From assembly GCF_963360655.1 (NCBI RefSeq), contig NZ_OY725717.1, positions 558,001 through 622,000 of the forward strand: a stretch of 64,000 nt of DNA. The letters are read 5' to 3'. The position numbers were made by a program, and so were the translations under genes. Below, one piece after another: positions 37,301-44,929 of this stretch (positions within the stretch are counted from its first letter, which is position 1; every line of letters starts with the position of its first letter). The notes beneath the pieces are model-generated. The model was not told where the DNA came from. It did no database searches and worked only from the letters and a program-made list of their open reading frames with translations. Source of the DNA: Collinsella aerofaciens. Its GTDB lineage: Bacteria > Actinomycetota > Coriobacteriia > Coriobacteriales > Coriobacteriaceae.

Positions 37301-38747
37301 CGGCTATTCCGAGGTTTTTGGCAAAACCCTCGAGGAACGAGCCGCAGCCCGCAGAGCACGCCTCGTTGACGACGATATCGGTCAGCACGCCGTGGTTGAG
37401 CCAGATGGCCTTCATATCCTGTCCGCCGATGTCGAGCACGAAGGTCGCATCGGGAACGCATGCGCACGCGGCGCGGGCGTGCGCGACCGTCTCGACCGTA
37501 TGGTAGTCGGCGTGGAACGCGCGCGCGAAAAGCTCCTCGCCGTATCCCGTGGTGCCCACGGCATCGATCGCAAGCGTGACTCCCGCTGTCTCCCAGCGGT
37601 TCTTCAAGCTGACAAGACCCTGTTGGGCGACGTCGAGCGGTCTGCCGTTATTAGACGCGTAGAACGAATCGACAAGCTCACCCGCCTCATCGACCAGGGC
37701 GAACTTGGTCGTCGTGCTCCCCGAATCGATACCGAGCGCCACACGCACCGTCTCTCCGGGCGCATACGCATCCGGACCCTTTGCCGGCGTCTCTTTGCCA
37801 TGGCGTGCCGTAAAATCCGCCTGCTCGGCAGGTGTGGCAAAAAAGGGCTGGGCAAGACGTCCCTCCCCGCTTGCGGGCGCGACCGTCTCGAGCTTATCCA
37901 GCCGGACAAAAGCGTCGGGAAGGTCGATCGGTTGGGACGATGCGAACATGTCGGTCAGCGACAGGGCGGCACCGCGCGCGACCATGATCTGCGGATCGCG
38001 CGGGACGATAACCTGATCGTCCGATAGATTCAGTTGCTCCCGGAACACGCGGACCAGTGTGGGGTTGTAGGCGAGCGTACCGCCCTCGAAGATTACCGGC
38101 GGCTCGATGTCGATACCCTGGGCCAGACCGCCGATCGTTTGGCGGGCGACCGCGTGAAGCGCCGAAAGCGCCAGGTCGGTGGTAGGAATGCCCTCGTTGA
38201 GCAGCGGCTGGATATCGGTCTTTGCGTACACGCCGCAGCGGCCCGAGACCTCGTGGACGGTCGTTCCCCGGCTTGCGAGCTGCTCGAACTCGCCCGATTC
38301 GGTGCCGACCCCCATGAGCTTTGCCATCTCGTCGATAAATGCACCGGTACCGCCTGCGCACGAGCCGTTCATGCGCATGTCGGCAACCTCGATGTCTCCC
38401 TTATCGTTGGTGCGGAAGAAGATCATCTTGGCGTCTTGGCCGCCCAGCTCGATGGCGCAGCGCGTCTGCGGATAGAACCTGCTGATCGCGAGCGCGTTGG
38501 CGACCACCTCCTGAACGTACGAGGCGCCCAGCGCGGTCGCGATATCGCGCGCACCCGAGCCGGTCACCGCAACGCGCAGTGACTCATGGGGAAAGCGCTC
38601 GGCGAGCTCGCCGAGCATGGCGCGCACGCTCGCTGTCTGACACGCCCCGTGGCGGCGATATCCCCACCACGCCTCGGTCATATCCTCGTGCATCGCGTAA
38701 ACTTTGGTCGTCGTCGACCCTACGTCCAGTCCTACTAGCAACGCCAT
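34308..38747 (-). CDS. Large fused acyl-CoA dehydratase activase (two BadF/HgdC ATPase domains, DUF2229, HgdB-like region)
   Basis: 1479 residues. Domain A (3-265) starts LLVGLDVGSTTTKVY; domain B (about 333-590) starts VALGIDSGSTTTKFALVDE. Each has the two Cys that hold the HgdC [4Fe-4S] cluster: NGSCAGG with GRCGVYAK, and NEACSAGCG with SRCTVFMN. A Cys cluster CRRCNNRCQ follows near 640, then DUF2229 (IGIPRVLEFWDTMPFWSTFF) and a C-terminal part resembling 2-hydroxyacyl-CoA dehydratase subunits. Relatives use ATP to inject an electron into a dehydratase or reductase. The substrate is unknown. Confidence 0.85.
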   Translation of the reverse strand: MALLVGLDVGSTTTKVYAMHEDMTEAWWGYRRHGACQTASVRAMLGELAERFPHESLRVAVTGSGARDIATALGASYVQEVVANALAISRFYPQTRCAIELGGQDAKMIFFRTNDKGDIEVADMRMNGSCAGGTGAFIDEMAKLMGVGTESGEFEQLASRGTTVHEVSGRCGVYAKTDIQPLLNEGIPTTDLALSALHAVARQTIGGLAQGIDIEPPVIFEGGTLAYNPTLVRVFREQLNLSDDQVIVPRDPQIMVARGAALSLTDMFASSQPIDLPDAFVRLDKLETVAPASGEGRLAQPFFATPAEQADFTARHGKETPAKGPDAYAPGETVRVALGIDSGSTTTKFALVDEAGELVDSFYASNNGRPLDVAQQGLVSLKNRWETAGVTLAIDAVGTTGYGEELFARAFHADYHTVETVAHARAACACVPDATFVLDIGGQDMKAIWLNHGVLTDIVVNEACSAGCGSFLEGFAKNLGIAVEDIATEAFSSKAPAVLGSRCTVFMNSSVVSEQRRGKGPGDIMAGLCRSIIENVFTKVIRVSNLNRLGDKVVVQGGTFRNDAVLRAFEQYLGKPVTRAPHPGLMGAIGIALLAREECRKGDAGTSFIGLDAVERFEHREFGGVTCRRCNNRCQRAVVAFGDGSLYVTGNRCPRGGAISWDELVREVPAAEELRPQGACEAQAPGTGRDRTAAAPNLFVDREKLLFESYPTVPVSGGRDVTIGIPRVLEFWDTMPFWSTFFSTLGFKVRVSGRSTKAMYERGLAHVTSDTVCFPAKLVHGHIRNLVDAGVDRIFMPVITTVPTENTASTSEWMCAVVKGYPYVMRNSDNPEERFGVPFDTPLFHWYDEGDRNRQLKAWCKETFDIDADLVAKATEQADRAQETFENQLQLRGRQVLENVHEDGGYAVVIASRPYHNDPLVNHGLPKLFSERSIPVLTPDAVPGVCNVDLSNSRIDIVNNYHARMLSCAVIVASTPELELVQMGSFGCGHDAYLTDEIARMMGEMGSKVPMMIKLDESDVAGPMGIRVRSFIESVNRRRAEERAEGARVHAVHPLDDPYKVKYTKRDRHDKIALVPNTSHAFCRLMTAAMRNQGVRAEALDIGREDAIRLGKRYVHNDICFPAQIVIGEALAALESGKYDPHDVAVVTGKYIGDCRLTHYMPLLRRALDDAGYDYVPVLTNDDVDAHNAHPGFKLGLGPSIQIAYGLPMIDALEAMLRRIRPYELEKGAADAAFDRALDEVIEGMERSGLRGQATGFKRALAIMDAVPYDRSNPHPTVLIVGEYLLNFHLGANHEIERYLEDNGLEVIEARMTDVIRKTYFYKHAQSREFHVDLSLPEKAWYATADNLFELAHDRCDRLGAASPLYEPPTRMPELVRASDKILHHTFDAGEGVLIPAEILEHAKRGCRNFVILQPFGCLPNHVVGRGLIHALKEQYPTAQFLPLDYDPDVSFANVENRLQMLIMNAKAQGCGEAHGETA

Positions 38748-38796
38748 AATGCTCCGTCTCTCGCATTTTTCCCGCTAGAGATATACCACTCTACGT

Positions 38797-38817
38797 AATA
38801 CAACAGACTGTTGTATT
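38797..38817 (-). promoter_or_regulatory. Perfect 21-base palindromic operator of the activase-tetR operon
   Basis: AATACAACAG, central A, CTGTTGTATT. It lies 50 bases before the activase start codon, where a promoter is expected. Size and symmetry fit a TetR-family site. Confidence 0.75.
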
Positions 38818-38828
38818 TAAACTCCGTA

Positions 38829-38862
38829 TAAAAAGCGGCTGCCGAAACGCTTCAGCAGCCGC
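38829..38862 (-). terminator. Terminator of the DUF2798 gene
   Basis: GCGGCTGC pairs with GCAGCCGC around GAAACGCTTCA, reading into TTTTTATA on the minus strand. Confidence 0.75.
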
Positions 38863-39028
38863 CGAATGCACCAACAGATTGTTCTGCGCGCTAGCACGTC
38901 GGGCAACGGAGCAGCACGGGCCCTCCGGTCATGCGCACCGCTCACGCCCGCGATGTCGCCGAGAGAGCTATCCACGCTTAGGGCTCCAACCAAGCAAGTC
39001 GCCCGCGCTCAGCAGATCCCTAAGCGAG

Positions 39029-39577
39029 CTACTCGCACTCAGGAGCCATAGCCTGCTCCAAGAGCTCGGCATGCTCCTCCTCGAAAACCGTCCCCACAGG
39101 GAAGGCGCGACGGAAGACGAAGCGGGAAATCGGACCGGCTACCAAAAGGTTCCACGGCAGCGCCATCACAAAATTATGCGGGATGTTGATCATCCAGATC
39201 GCGGGCACGGAATACAGGTTCGCAAGGATGCCGCCGGGCATGTGCGTCAGACCCTCACAGGCACCGTACAGCGACATGATGATGACCATGGGAACGACCA
39301 TGCAGGAGCTGACGGCGAGCGTCATGGCAAGTGGCGAGCTCTTGCCCGGCGTGACCAAGTACTTAAAGGCGAAACCCTTGGCGAGCGGGCTGGCGACGAA
39401 CCAGTCGCAGCACATGGCAAAAATGTAGGCAACGGGGAAGCCGAGCCACGCAGTGGCAACGACCTCGCCGTTGATGGCCCCGTGCTGCAGGGCAACGTTG
39501 TAGATGCTCATCCAGAGCACCATGCAAAAGCACATGATAAAGGTGAACAGCAGGCTCTCTCGTTTGTTGATAGGCAT
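39029..39577 (-). CDS. DUF2798 family membrane protein
   Basis: 182 residues with four hydrophobic segments in two repeats, each starting in a similar way: LLFTFIMCFCMVLWMSIYN and LAMTLAVSSCMVVPMVIIMS. This duplicated helix pair fits DUF2798, whose function is unknown. I chose ATG 39577 (MPINKRES), which follows AGAGGAA. A very strong hairpin lies in its leader. Confidence 0.7.
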   Translation of the reverse strand: MPINKRESLLFTFIMCFCMVLWMSIYNVALQHGAINGEVVATAWLGFPVAYIFAMCCDWFVASPLAKGFAFKYLVTPGKSSPLAMTLAVSSCMVVPMVIIMSLYGACEGLTHMPGGILANLYSVPAIWMINIPHNFVMALPWNLLVAGPISRFVFRRAFPVGTVFEEEHAELLEQAMAPECE

Positions 39578-39625
39578 AAAGGGCAGATTCCTCTCTGTGT
39601 TGTACCGCGGCGCCACGCAACAAAA

Positions 39626-39673
39626 ACGGGCGGGCAAGATGGAGCTGTTGGAACTTCATCTCGCCCGCCCGTG
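39626..39673 (-). promoter_or_regulatory. Strong leader hairpin upstream of the DUF2798 gene
   Basis: ACGGGCGGGC (39626) pairs with GCCCGCCCGT (39664), and AAGATG with CATCT inside. It lies about 50-100 bases before the start codon. No clear T-run follows on the gene strand, so it looks more like a structured leader than a simple terminator. Confidence 0.45.
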
Positions 39674-39787
39674 GTACGCGCGTCTGCGACTACTTATGTG
39701 GTGGAACCAGCCTAGCACGAAACGCATGCGCTTCGTAAGCGTTGAGTTTATGAAGATGCAGGGCACCGATAATCCCCCGACCCCATA

Positions 39788-39854
39788 AGTTGCGGTGGAA
39801 TACGGACTGTTTTGACCCTTTAAGCAGCAATTCAGTCCCTATTTCACCGCAACT
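39788..39854. repeat. Dispersed palindromic element, copy 2
   Basis: AGTTGCGGTGGAATAcGGACT pairs with AGTCCcTATTTCACCGCAACT, with a 25-base loop. The outer 15 bases of both arms match copy 1 at 2584-2650. Confidence 0.75.
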
Positions 39855-39891
39855 CATTTGGTGCAAAGTAACCTGTCCCCCTTGTACCAAT
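39855..39891 (-). repeat. GGGACAG gene-end palindrome, copy 4
   Basis: On the minus strand it reads ATTGGTACAAGGGGGACAGG and then TTACTTTGCACCAAAT; TTGGTACAA pairs with TTTGCACCAA. It touches the stop codon of the ThrE-type gene. Confidence 0.75.
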
Positions 39892-41459
39892 TAGCTGGTG
39901 TGGCGCCAGCGAGGGTCGGTGAGCGTACGCGCCACACCCAGTCCAACGGGCAGAAACGCTACGATGAGCACTGCGCGCACAAACCAGCCGAGCATATTGA
40001 CCGTGTCGAAGGTGCACATGTAATACATCGAGCGATACAGATACAAGCCCGGCACCATAATGACAATCGAAGGCACCGTGAGGGCGATGCGCGGGTAGGT
40101 GAGCTTGACTTCAGCCAAGCTTGCGAGCAGCCCCGATACCAGCGCGCCGATAAACGCTGCTGCCTCGGGAGGCATTCCCGTGCTGAGGCCCAGGAAGGGA
40201 ATCATCGTCGGCGCATCGACAAGGGTCAGACGCAGGGTATTGGACACGGCGCCGATCAACCCAGCTGCCGCGGCCATCTTTACCGGGCTGTTGAACATCA
40301 CCGAGAAGCCGAATACGCCAACGAAGCTCATCACCACGCGCAGGAGCGTAAGGGCAAGCGGCGAAAGGCCCAGTGGGGCAAAGTCGTCCGGCGCCAGGCC
40401 AACACACTCGGCAACCATCCAACCTACGAGGGTCGCCATCACAATAATCGATACGGCATATGAAAGGCGCTCGATACCGCTTCGCATGTCGAGCTTAGCG
40501 ATGTCGAGGCCTGCCGTAATGAGTGGAAAGCCGGGAATCACAAAGAGCATGGCGCCGATATAGCCTTCTTGGTGCGACATTGCCCCCGGTATGACCTGGC
40601 CAAGGCCGAGCAATGCCAGCAGATACGAAACGCAAGCGAGCGCAACGCCGGTCGTCAGCGCGCTGAACTGACCAAGGCCTTGCTTGAGAATATGGGAGCG
40701 GGCAAAGTTGCCGACACCCGCGCCCACGAACGCGCAGGCCATCTCGATAGGGCCGCCGCCGAGCAAAAAAACGAAGGCGCCACAGGCGCAGGCCGCCGCA
40801 AGGCCCTGTTGCCAAGGCGCGTAATCAGGTTTTGAACTCTCAACGGTCTTGAGCATCTCGTGATACTCGTGCACCGTGAAGCGACGACCATAGGTCTCGA
40901 TTTCCTTGAGGAAACTCTCCATCATCCAAATGCGATGGGTATTGACGCCCGTTGTGGGCAAGCTGACGACCTCATTAAAGCAGTGACCATCTTCGATGCA
41001 GGTGCACTCAAACGACAGAAGACTTAAGTCAACGTGGATGGTGACACCGAGTACGGCGGCAACACGATTCATGGTATCGCGCACGCGCCAGGCACCCGTT
41101 CCGCTTGCCAGCATAAGCATGCCGGTGCGGCAGATGATGGATGATTTATCGGTGAGCGGCGCATCGACGGCAAGCTCATCGCCTGCCGTCACGATCTGGT
41201 GCCAGTCAGTTTTCATATGGAGCGCGCCGGCACGGACACCGTGGTGCATGGGGGCTCTCGAAAGCAGCGAGTCAAGGCGCGAAGGCTGTGAGGGCTCCGC
41301 CGATTCGCCCTCGTCCTCGTCGGGCTCTTCATCGACCAGATCAAAGGAATCAAGCGGCGCTGGCTCGCGACGGTCGATCAGCTCCTCGTCCTCATCATCA
41401 AAGTAATTGAACTGATCGAGCATGTCCTCTTCGATTGAACGCTCGCTCGCGTCGTCCAT
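39891..41459 (-). CDS. Threonine/serine exporter family protein (ThrE domains fused)
   Basis: 522 residues. A very acidic N-terminal tail (about 65 residues) precedes the ThrE N-terminal domain (LASGTGAWRVRDTMNRVAAV) and its membrane helices, then the ThrE C-terminal domain, giving about ten helices in all. C. glutamicum ThrE exports threonine and serine. ATG 41459 follows GGAAGGGAG. The acidic tail is unusual and probably cytoplasmic. Confidence 0.85.
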   Translation of the reverse strand: MDDASERSIEEDMLDQFNYFDDEDEELIDRREPAPLDSFDLVDEEPDEDEGESAEPSQPSRLDSLLSRAPMHHGVRAGALHMKTDWHQIVTAGDELAVDAPLTDKSSIICRTGMLMLASGTGAWRVRDTMNRVAAVLGVTIHVDLSLLSFECTCIEDGHCFNEVVSLPTTGVNTHRIWMMESFLKEIETYGRRFTVHEYHEMLKTVESSKPDYAPWQQGLAAACACGAFVFLLGGGPIEMACAFVGAGVGNFARSHILKQGLGQFSALTTGVALACVSYLLALLGLGQVIPGAMSHQEGYIGAMLFVIPGFPLITAGLDIAKLDMRSGIERLSYAVSIIVMATLVGWMVAECVGLAPDDFAPLGLSPLALTLLRVVMSFVGVFGFSVMFNSPVKMAAAAGLIGAVSNTLRLTLVDAPTMIPFLGLSTGMPPEAAAFIGALVSGLLASLAEVKLTYPRIALTVPSIVIMVPGLYLYRSMYYMCTFDTVNMLGWFVRAVLIVAFLPVGLGVARTLTDPRWRHTS

Positions 41460-41654
41460 ATAGACGCTCCCTTCCTACCGACTAACCCCCATCCTAGGCA
41501 GCAACGGCTAAAGGAAACATAAAAGAGACGGCTGTCATGCGAACCATGCGCGCAATAGCCGTGGGTAGTCGTTTAAGAACGTCCACAATGACTACATCGA
41601 TGTTCTAAGTGTCAACCAAGTCAACGCCGCAGATAGAGGACGGACAGCGAGCGA

Positions 41655-41752
41655 CGTCCAGAGCGAACAAGTTGGCATGAAAAAGGCAAGGCATAGACCT
41701 TCTGGTCATGCCTTGCCTTTTGAATGACAAATTGTCGCTCTGGGCGGCGCGC
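41655..41752. repeat. 98-base imperfect hairpin including the lysS terminator
   Basis: The core AAGGCAAGGCATagACC pairs with GGTCATGCCTTGCCTT; outside it ACAAGTTG and CCAGAGCG pair with matching segments out to GCGACGTCC. T-rich ends of the core would terminate transcription from either side. The rest of 41460-41654 shows nothing coding. Confidence 0.7.
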
Positions 41753-41762
41753 AGCGTCGAGC

Positions 41763-41792
41763 GGTTACGGCGTTTGGTAAAACGCCGTAACC
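41763..41792 (-). terminator. Hairpin directly behind lysS
   Basis: GGTTACGGCGTTT pairs with AAACGCCGTAACC, 3 bases after the lysS stop. No T-run follows, so it may protect the 3' end and leave termination to the larger hairpin downstream. Confidence 0.6.
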
Positions 41793-41794
41793 CC

Positions 41795-43759
41795 CTAGTA
41801 CATCTTTGCGCCGGCGGGGATGGAAGCATCGAGCTGGATCAGGTTGAGGCGCTCCTCGCCCTCCTCCTCGTGGACAGCGCTGATCAGCATGCCGCAGCTG
41901 GGGATGCCCATCATCTTGCGCGGAGGCAGATTGGTGATGGCGAGCAGGGTCTTACCGACCAGGTCCTCGGGCTCGTAGTACTCGTGAATACCGGAGAGGA
42001 TGGTGCGGTCGGTGCCGGTGCCGTCGTCGAGCGTAAAGTTCAGCAGCTTCTTGGACTTCTTGACGGCCTCGCATGCCTTGACCTTCACAGCGCGGAAGTC
42101 GCTCTTGGAGAAGGTATCAAAGTCGACGAACTCCTCAAACAGCGGCTCAACGGCGATCTTGGAGTAATCGAGCGTGGGCTTAAGCGGCTTAACGAACGGG
42201 CTCGCGGCGTTGCCGGCCTCGGCAGCCTTGGCGGCAGCGGCACCGGACTGGAAACCCTTCTCGGGCTTCATGTGCGGGAACAGCAGCACGTCGCGGATAG
42301 AAGCCTGGTTGGTGAGCAGCATGACCACGCGGTCGATACCGATGCCGATGCCGCCCGCGGGAGGCATACCGTACTCGAGGGCGCGCACGTAATCCTCGTC
42401 ATACTCCATGGCCTCGTCGTCACCGCCGGCCTTCTCGGCCATCTGGGCGGCAAAGCGCTCGGCCTGGTCGACCGGGTCGTTGAGCTCGGAGAACGCGTTG
42501 GCGTACTCGTGACCGGCAATAACCAGCTCAAAGCGGTGCGTCAGGCGCGGGTCGTCCTCAAAACGCTTGGCAAGCGGGCTGACCTCGATGGGGTAATCGC
42601 ACACGAACGTCGGGTTGACGATGGTGTCCTCGCCCAGCTCATCGTAAATCTCGGCGATGATCTTGCCAGCAGTCCACTCGGGCTTGATCTCCAGGCCCTT
42701 CTCGCGCGCGGCGGCAGCAAGCTCCTCGACCGGCGTGTCGATGGTGACCTGCTTGCCGAGCACGTCGGAGACGATGTCGGTCATGGGACGGCTGGCCCAC
42801 TCACCAGAAAGGTCGATGGTCTGGCCCTGGTACTCGATGACCTCGGGGTTGCCGATGGCCTTGTTAGCCGCCTTAATGACACCCTGGGCGAGCGCCTTCA
42901 TGCCCTCGAGGTCTGAGAAGGCACGGTAGGCCTCCATCGTGGTGAACTCGGGGTTGTGGGTAAGGTCCATGCCCTCGTTACGGAAGATGCGGCCGATCTC
43001 GAACACGCGCTCAAAACCACCGACGATGCAGCGCTTGAGGTGCAGCTCGGTGGCAATACGCAGGTAGCACTCCTGATCGAGCGCGTTGAAGTGGGTAATG
43101 AACGGCTTGGCAGTAGCGCCGCCTTGGATGGTCTGCAGAATGGGGGTCTCGACCTCCATGTAGCCGTCGGACTCCATAAAGCGACGGAAGGTGGAGAGAA
43201 TCTGCGAACGCTTACGGAAGGTCTCGCGAACGTCGTCGTTGGCGATCAGGTCGACATAGCGCTGGCGATAGCGGGTCTCCTTATCGGAAAGACCGTGGAA
43301 CTTCTCGGGCAGCGGACGAACGGCCTTGGCAAGCAGGGTCGCGCTCTTAGGGGCAACGGAAAGCTGGCCACGCTGGGTGCGCACGACCACGCCGGTCACG
43401 CCCAGGATGTCGCCCAGGTCGAGGGCCTTGAGCGTACTCCAGGCAGCCTCGTCCATGTCGTTGATGCGGCAGAACAGCTGAATCTCGGCAGTCGCATCGC
43501 GCACGACGATGAACATGATCTTGCCCTGACCGCGCTTGGCGACCACACGGCCGGCGATCTTCACGACGTCCTCGGTGTCCTCGCCATCGGCAAGATCGGC
43601 GTACTTAGTCTCGATATCGGCGACGTAGTCCTCAAGCTCAGAGTGCTCGGGATAGGGGTTCTGGCCCGCCTCGAACAGGGCGGCGCGCTTGGCCAGGCGG
43701 GTGGCGCGCTCGTCGTTGAGCGTCGATGCCTGATCGGCGGCGTTCTGGTTCTCTGCCAT
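41795..43759 (-). CDS. lysS: Lysyl-tRNA synthetase with C-terminal tRNA-binding domain
   Basis: Charges tRNA-Lys. 654 residues against about 500 in E. coli. OB-fold anticodon domain (65-170), class II core with motif 2 FRNEGMDLTHNPEFTTMEAY and motif 3 PPAGGIGIGIDRVVMLL near 465. After an Ala-rich linker, residues about 530-654 form an EMAPII/Trbp111-like domain (FRAVKVKACEAVKKSKKLLN, then NLPPRKMMGIPSCGMLI), usually found at the end of MetRS. It follows greA after a hairpin. Confidence 0.96.
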   Translation of the reverse strand: MAENQNAADQASTLNDERATRLAKRAALFEAGQNPYPEHSELEDYVADIETKYADLADGEDTEDVVKIAGRVVAKRGQGKIMFIVVRDATAEIQLFCRINDMDEAAWSTLKALDLGDILGVTGVVVRTQRGQLSVAPKSATLLAKAVRPLPEKFHGLSDKETRYRQRYVDLIANDDVRETFRKRSQILSTFRRFMESDGYMEVETPILQTIQGGATAKPFITHFNALDQECYLRIATELHLKRCIVGGFERVFEIGRIFRNEGMDLTHNPEFTTMEAYRAFSDLEGMKALAQGVIKAANKAIGNPEVIEYQGQTIDLSGEWASRPMTDIVSDVLGKQVTIDTPVEELAAAAREKGLEIKPEWTAGKIIAEIYDELGEDTIVNPTFVCDYPIEVSPLAKRFEDDPRLTHRFELVIAGHEYANAFSELNDPVDQAERFAAQMAEKAGGDDEAMEYDEDYVRALEYGMPPAGGIGIGIDRVVMLLTNQASIRDVLLFPHMKPEKGFQSGAAAAKAAEAGNAASPFVKPLKPTLDYSKIAVEPLFEEFVDFDTFSKSDFRAVKVKACEAVKKSKKLLNFTLDDGTGTDRTILSGIHEYYEPEDLVGKTLLAITNLPPRKMMGIPSCGMLISAVHEEEGEERLNLIQLDASIPAGAKMY

Positions 43760-43780
43760 AAGTTAGCTCCTCAAACTAAA

Positions 43781-43811
43781 ACGCTCCCCAGGATTCGGTC
43801 CCAGGGAGCGA
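43781..43811 (-). terminator. Hairpin between greA and lysS
   Basis: CGCTCCCTGGGACCG pairs with CGGaTTCCtGGGGAGCG-like bases on the minus strand, followed by TTTTAGTTTG. It may attenuate read-through into lysS. Confidence 0.65.
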
Positions 43812-43838
43812 AAACATACCTTTACGCGGGACCGTGGT

Positions 43839-44309
43839 CTAGCGTGCGATCTTGGCGATGGTGTAGACGCGAGTCTTGCCGGAAGGCGTAACGACCTCGA
43901 CGGAGTCGCCCTCGCCGTGACCGATGATGGCGTGGCCGACCGGAGACTCGTTGGAGATCTTGTGCTCGAGCGAGTTGGTCTCGGTGGTACCGACGAGCGT
44001 GACTTCCATGACCTCGCCGTTGGGATCAATCAGCGAAACGGTGGAACCGATGGAGACGGTCAGGTCGCCCGTGGTGGCAGCAACCTGAGCGTTGGCGAGG
44101 ATGGCCTGGATCTCGGCAATACGAGCGGCGTTCTGGGCCTGCTTGTCCTTAGCGGCGTCGTACTCGGAGTTCTCCGAAAGGTCGCCGAACGCGCGGGCTT
44201 CCTTGATGTCCTCGACGATCTCCTTGGCGTAATCGCCCTCACGCCAAGCGAGCTCCTCGACGAGCTTCTGGCGGCCCTCAGCGGTCAGTACGATCTGGCT
44301 TGCGTCCAT
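43839..44309 (-). CDS. greA: Transcription elongation factor GreA
   Basis: Rescues backtracked RNA polymerase. 156 residues: N-terminal coiled-coil with EARAFGDLSENSEYDAAKD at its tip (acidic DLSE residues) and C-terminal FKBP-like domain (NESPVGHAIIGHGEGDSVEV). ATG 44309 follows GGGGAG; upstream ATG 44339 lacks similarity. Confidence 0.96.
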   Translation of the reverse strand: MDASQIVLTAEGRQKLVEELAWREGDYAKEIVEDIKEARAFGDLSENSEYDAAKDKQAQNAARIAEIQAILANAQVAATTGDLTVSIGSTVSLIDPNGEVMEVTLVGTTETNSLEHKISNESPVGHAIIGHGEGDSVEVVTPSGKTRVYTIAKIAR

Positions 44310-44352
44310 ACGGATATCTCCCCAACTCTGATCAAACAATCAACTGTCAACA

Positions 44353-44390
44353 AAACGAAAAAGACCGGCTAGCCTGCGGGCAAGCCGGTC
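44353..44390 (-). terminator. Terminator of tatA
   Basis: GACCGGCT and AGCCGGTC pair around AGCCTGCGGGCA; TTTTTCGTTTTG follows on the minus strand. Confidence 0.85.
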
Positions 44391-44415
44391 AGGTGCTCAC
44401 CCCAAAGGGATGGGA

Positions 44416-44691
44416 CTACTCTGCGTCCGCGTCGCTGTCCTCTGCCTGCTTCTTCTTGGCAGCAGCGAGCTTGGCCTCGAGCTCAGCGATCTCCTTGTCC
44501 TCCTCGGACTGCTCGACCACGACCTCCTCGGCCTGCTTGGTCTCGGCCTTATCGTCGCCCTCCATACCCTCGCGGATATTCTTGACGGTAGAGCCGAGGG
44601 ACTTGCCGAGCTTCGGCAGGTTCTTGGGCCCGAAGATAATCAGGACAACGACGAGAATAATGATGAGCTCAGGAGCCCTCAGTCCAAACAT
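44416..44691 (-). CDS. tatA: Twin-arginine translocase subunit TatA/TatB
   Basis: 91 residues: transmembrane helix PELIIILVVVLIIFGPKNLP with the FGPKNLP hinge, then an amphipathic helix (KLGKSLGSTVKNIREGMEG) and an acidic/Lys tail. ATG 44691 follows TGGAGG at 7 bases. tatC is not nearby. The predicted twin-arginine lipoprotein at 7179 is a possible client. Confidence 0.92.
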   Translation of the reverse strand: MFGLRAPELIIILVVVLIIFGPKNLPKLGKSLGSTVKNIREGMEGDDKAETKQAEEVVVEQSEEDKEIAELEAKLAAAKKKQAEDSDADAE

Positions 44692-44764
44692 GTAGACCTC
44701 CACAATACAGCGAGACAAGCTCGAATGAGTATACCGCGGGTATCGCGGTATCACAACAATAGCT

Positions 44765-44793
44765 AAAAAAAGGGACCGCAAGAAGCGGTCCCT
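44765..44793 (-). terminator. Terminator of tRNA-Pro
   Basis: AGGGACCGC and GCGGTCCCT pair, followed on the minus strand by TTTTTTTAGC. Confidence 0.9.
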
Positions 44794-44803
44794 CCTCATG
44801 CTC

Positions 44804-44880
44804 TGGTCGGGTTGACTGGATTTGAACCAGCGACCCCTGCGTCCCGAACGCAGTGCTCTACCAAACTGAGCCACAACCCG
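44804..44880 (-). tRNA. tRNA-Pro (CGG)
   Basis: Anticodon CGG in loop TTCGGGA on stem TGCG/CGCA. Acceptor CGGGTTG pairs with CAACCCG; CCA is encoded. Confidence 0.95.
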
Positions 44881-44929
44881 TTAGCTCGACTATAGTAACA
44901 AAGATTTCCGTCGTGTGCTAGAGAAATTT

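Noticed and set aside
38865-39028. A small gene behind the DUF2798 gene
   Set aside because: Short open frames exist but lack ribosome-binding sites and coding-like composition.
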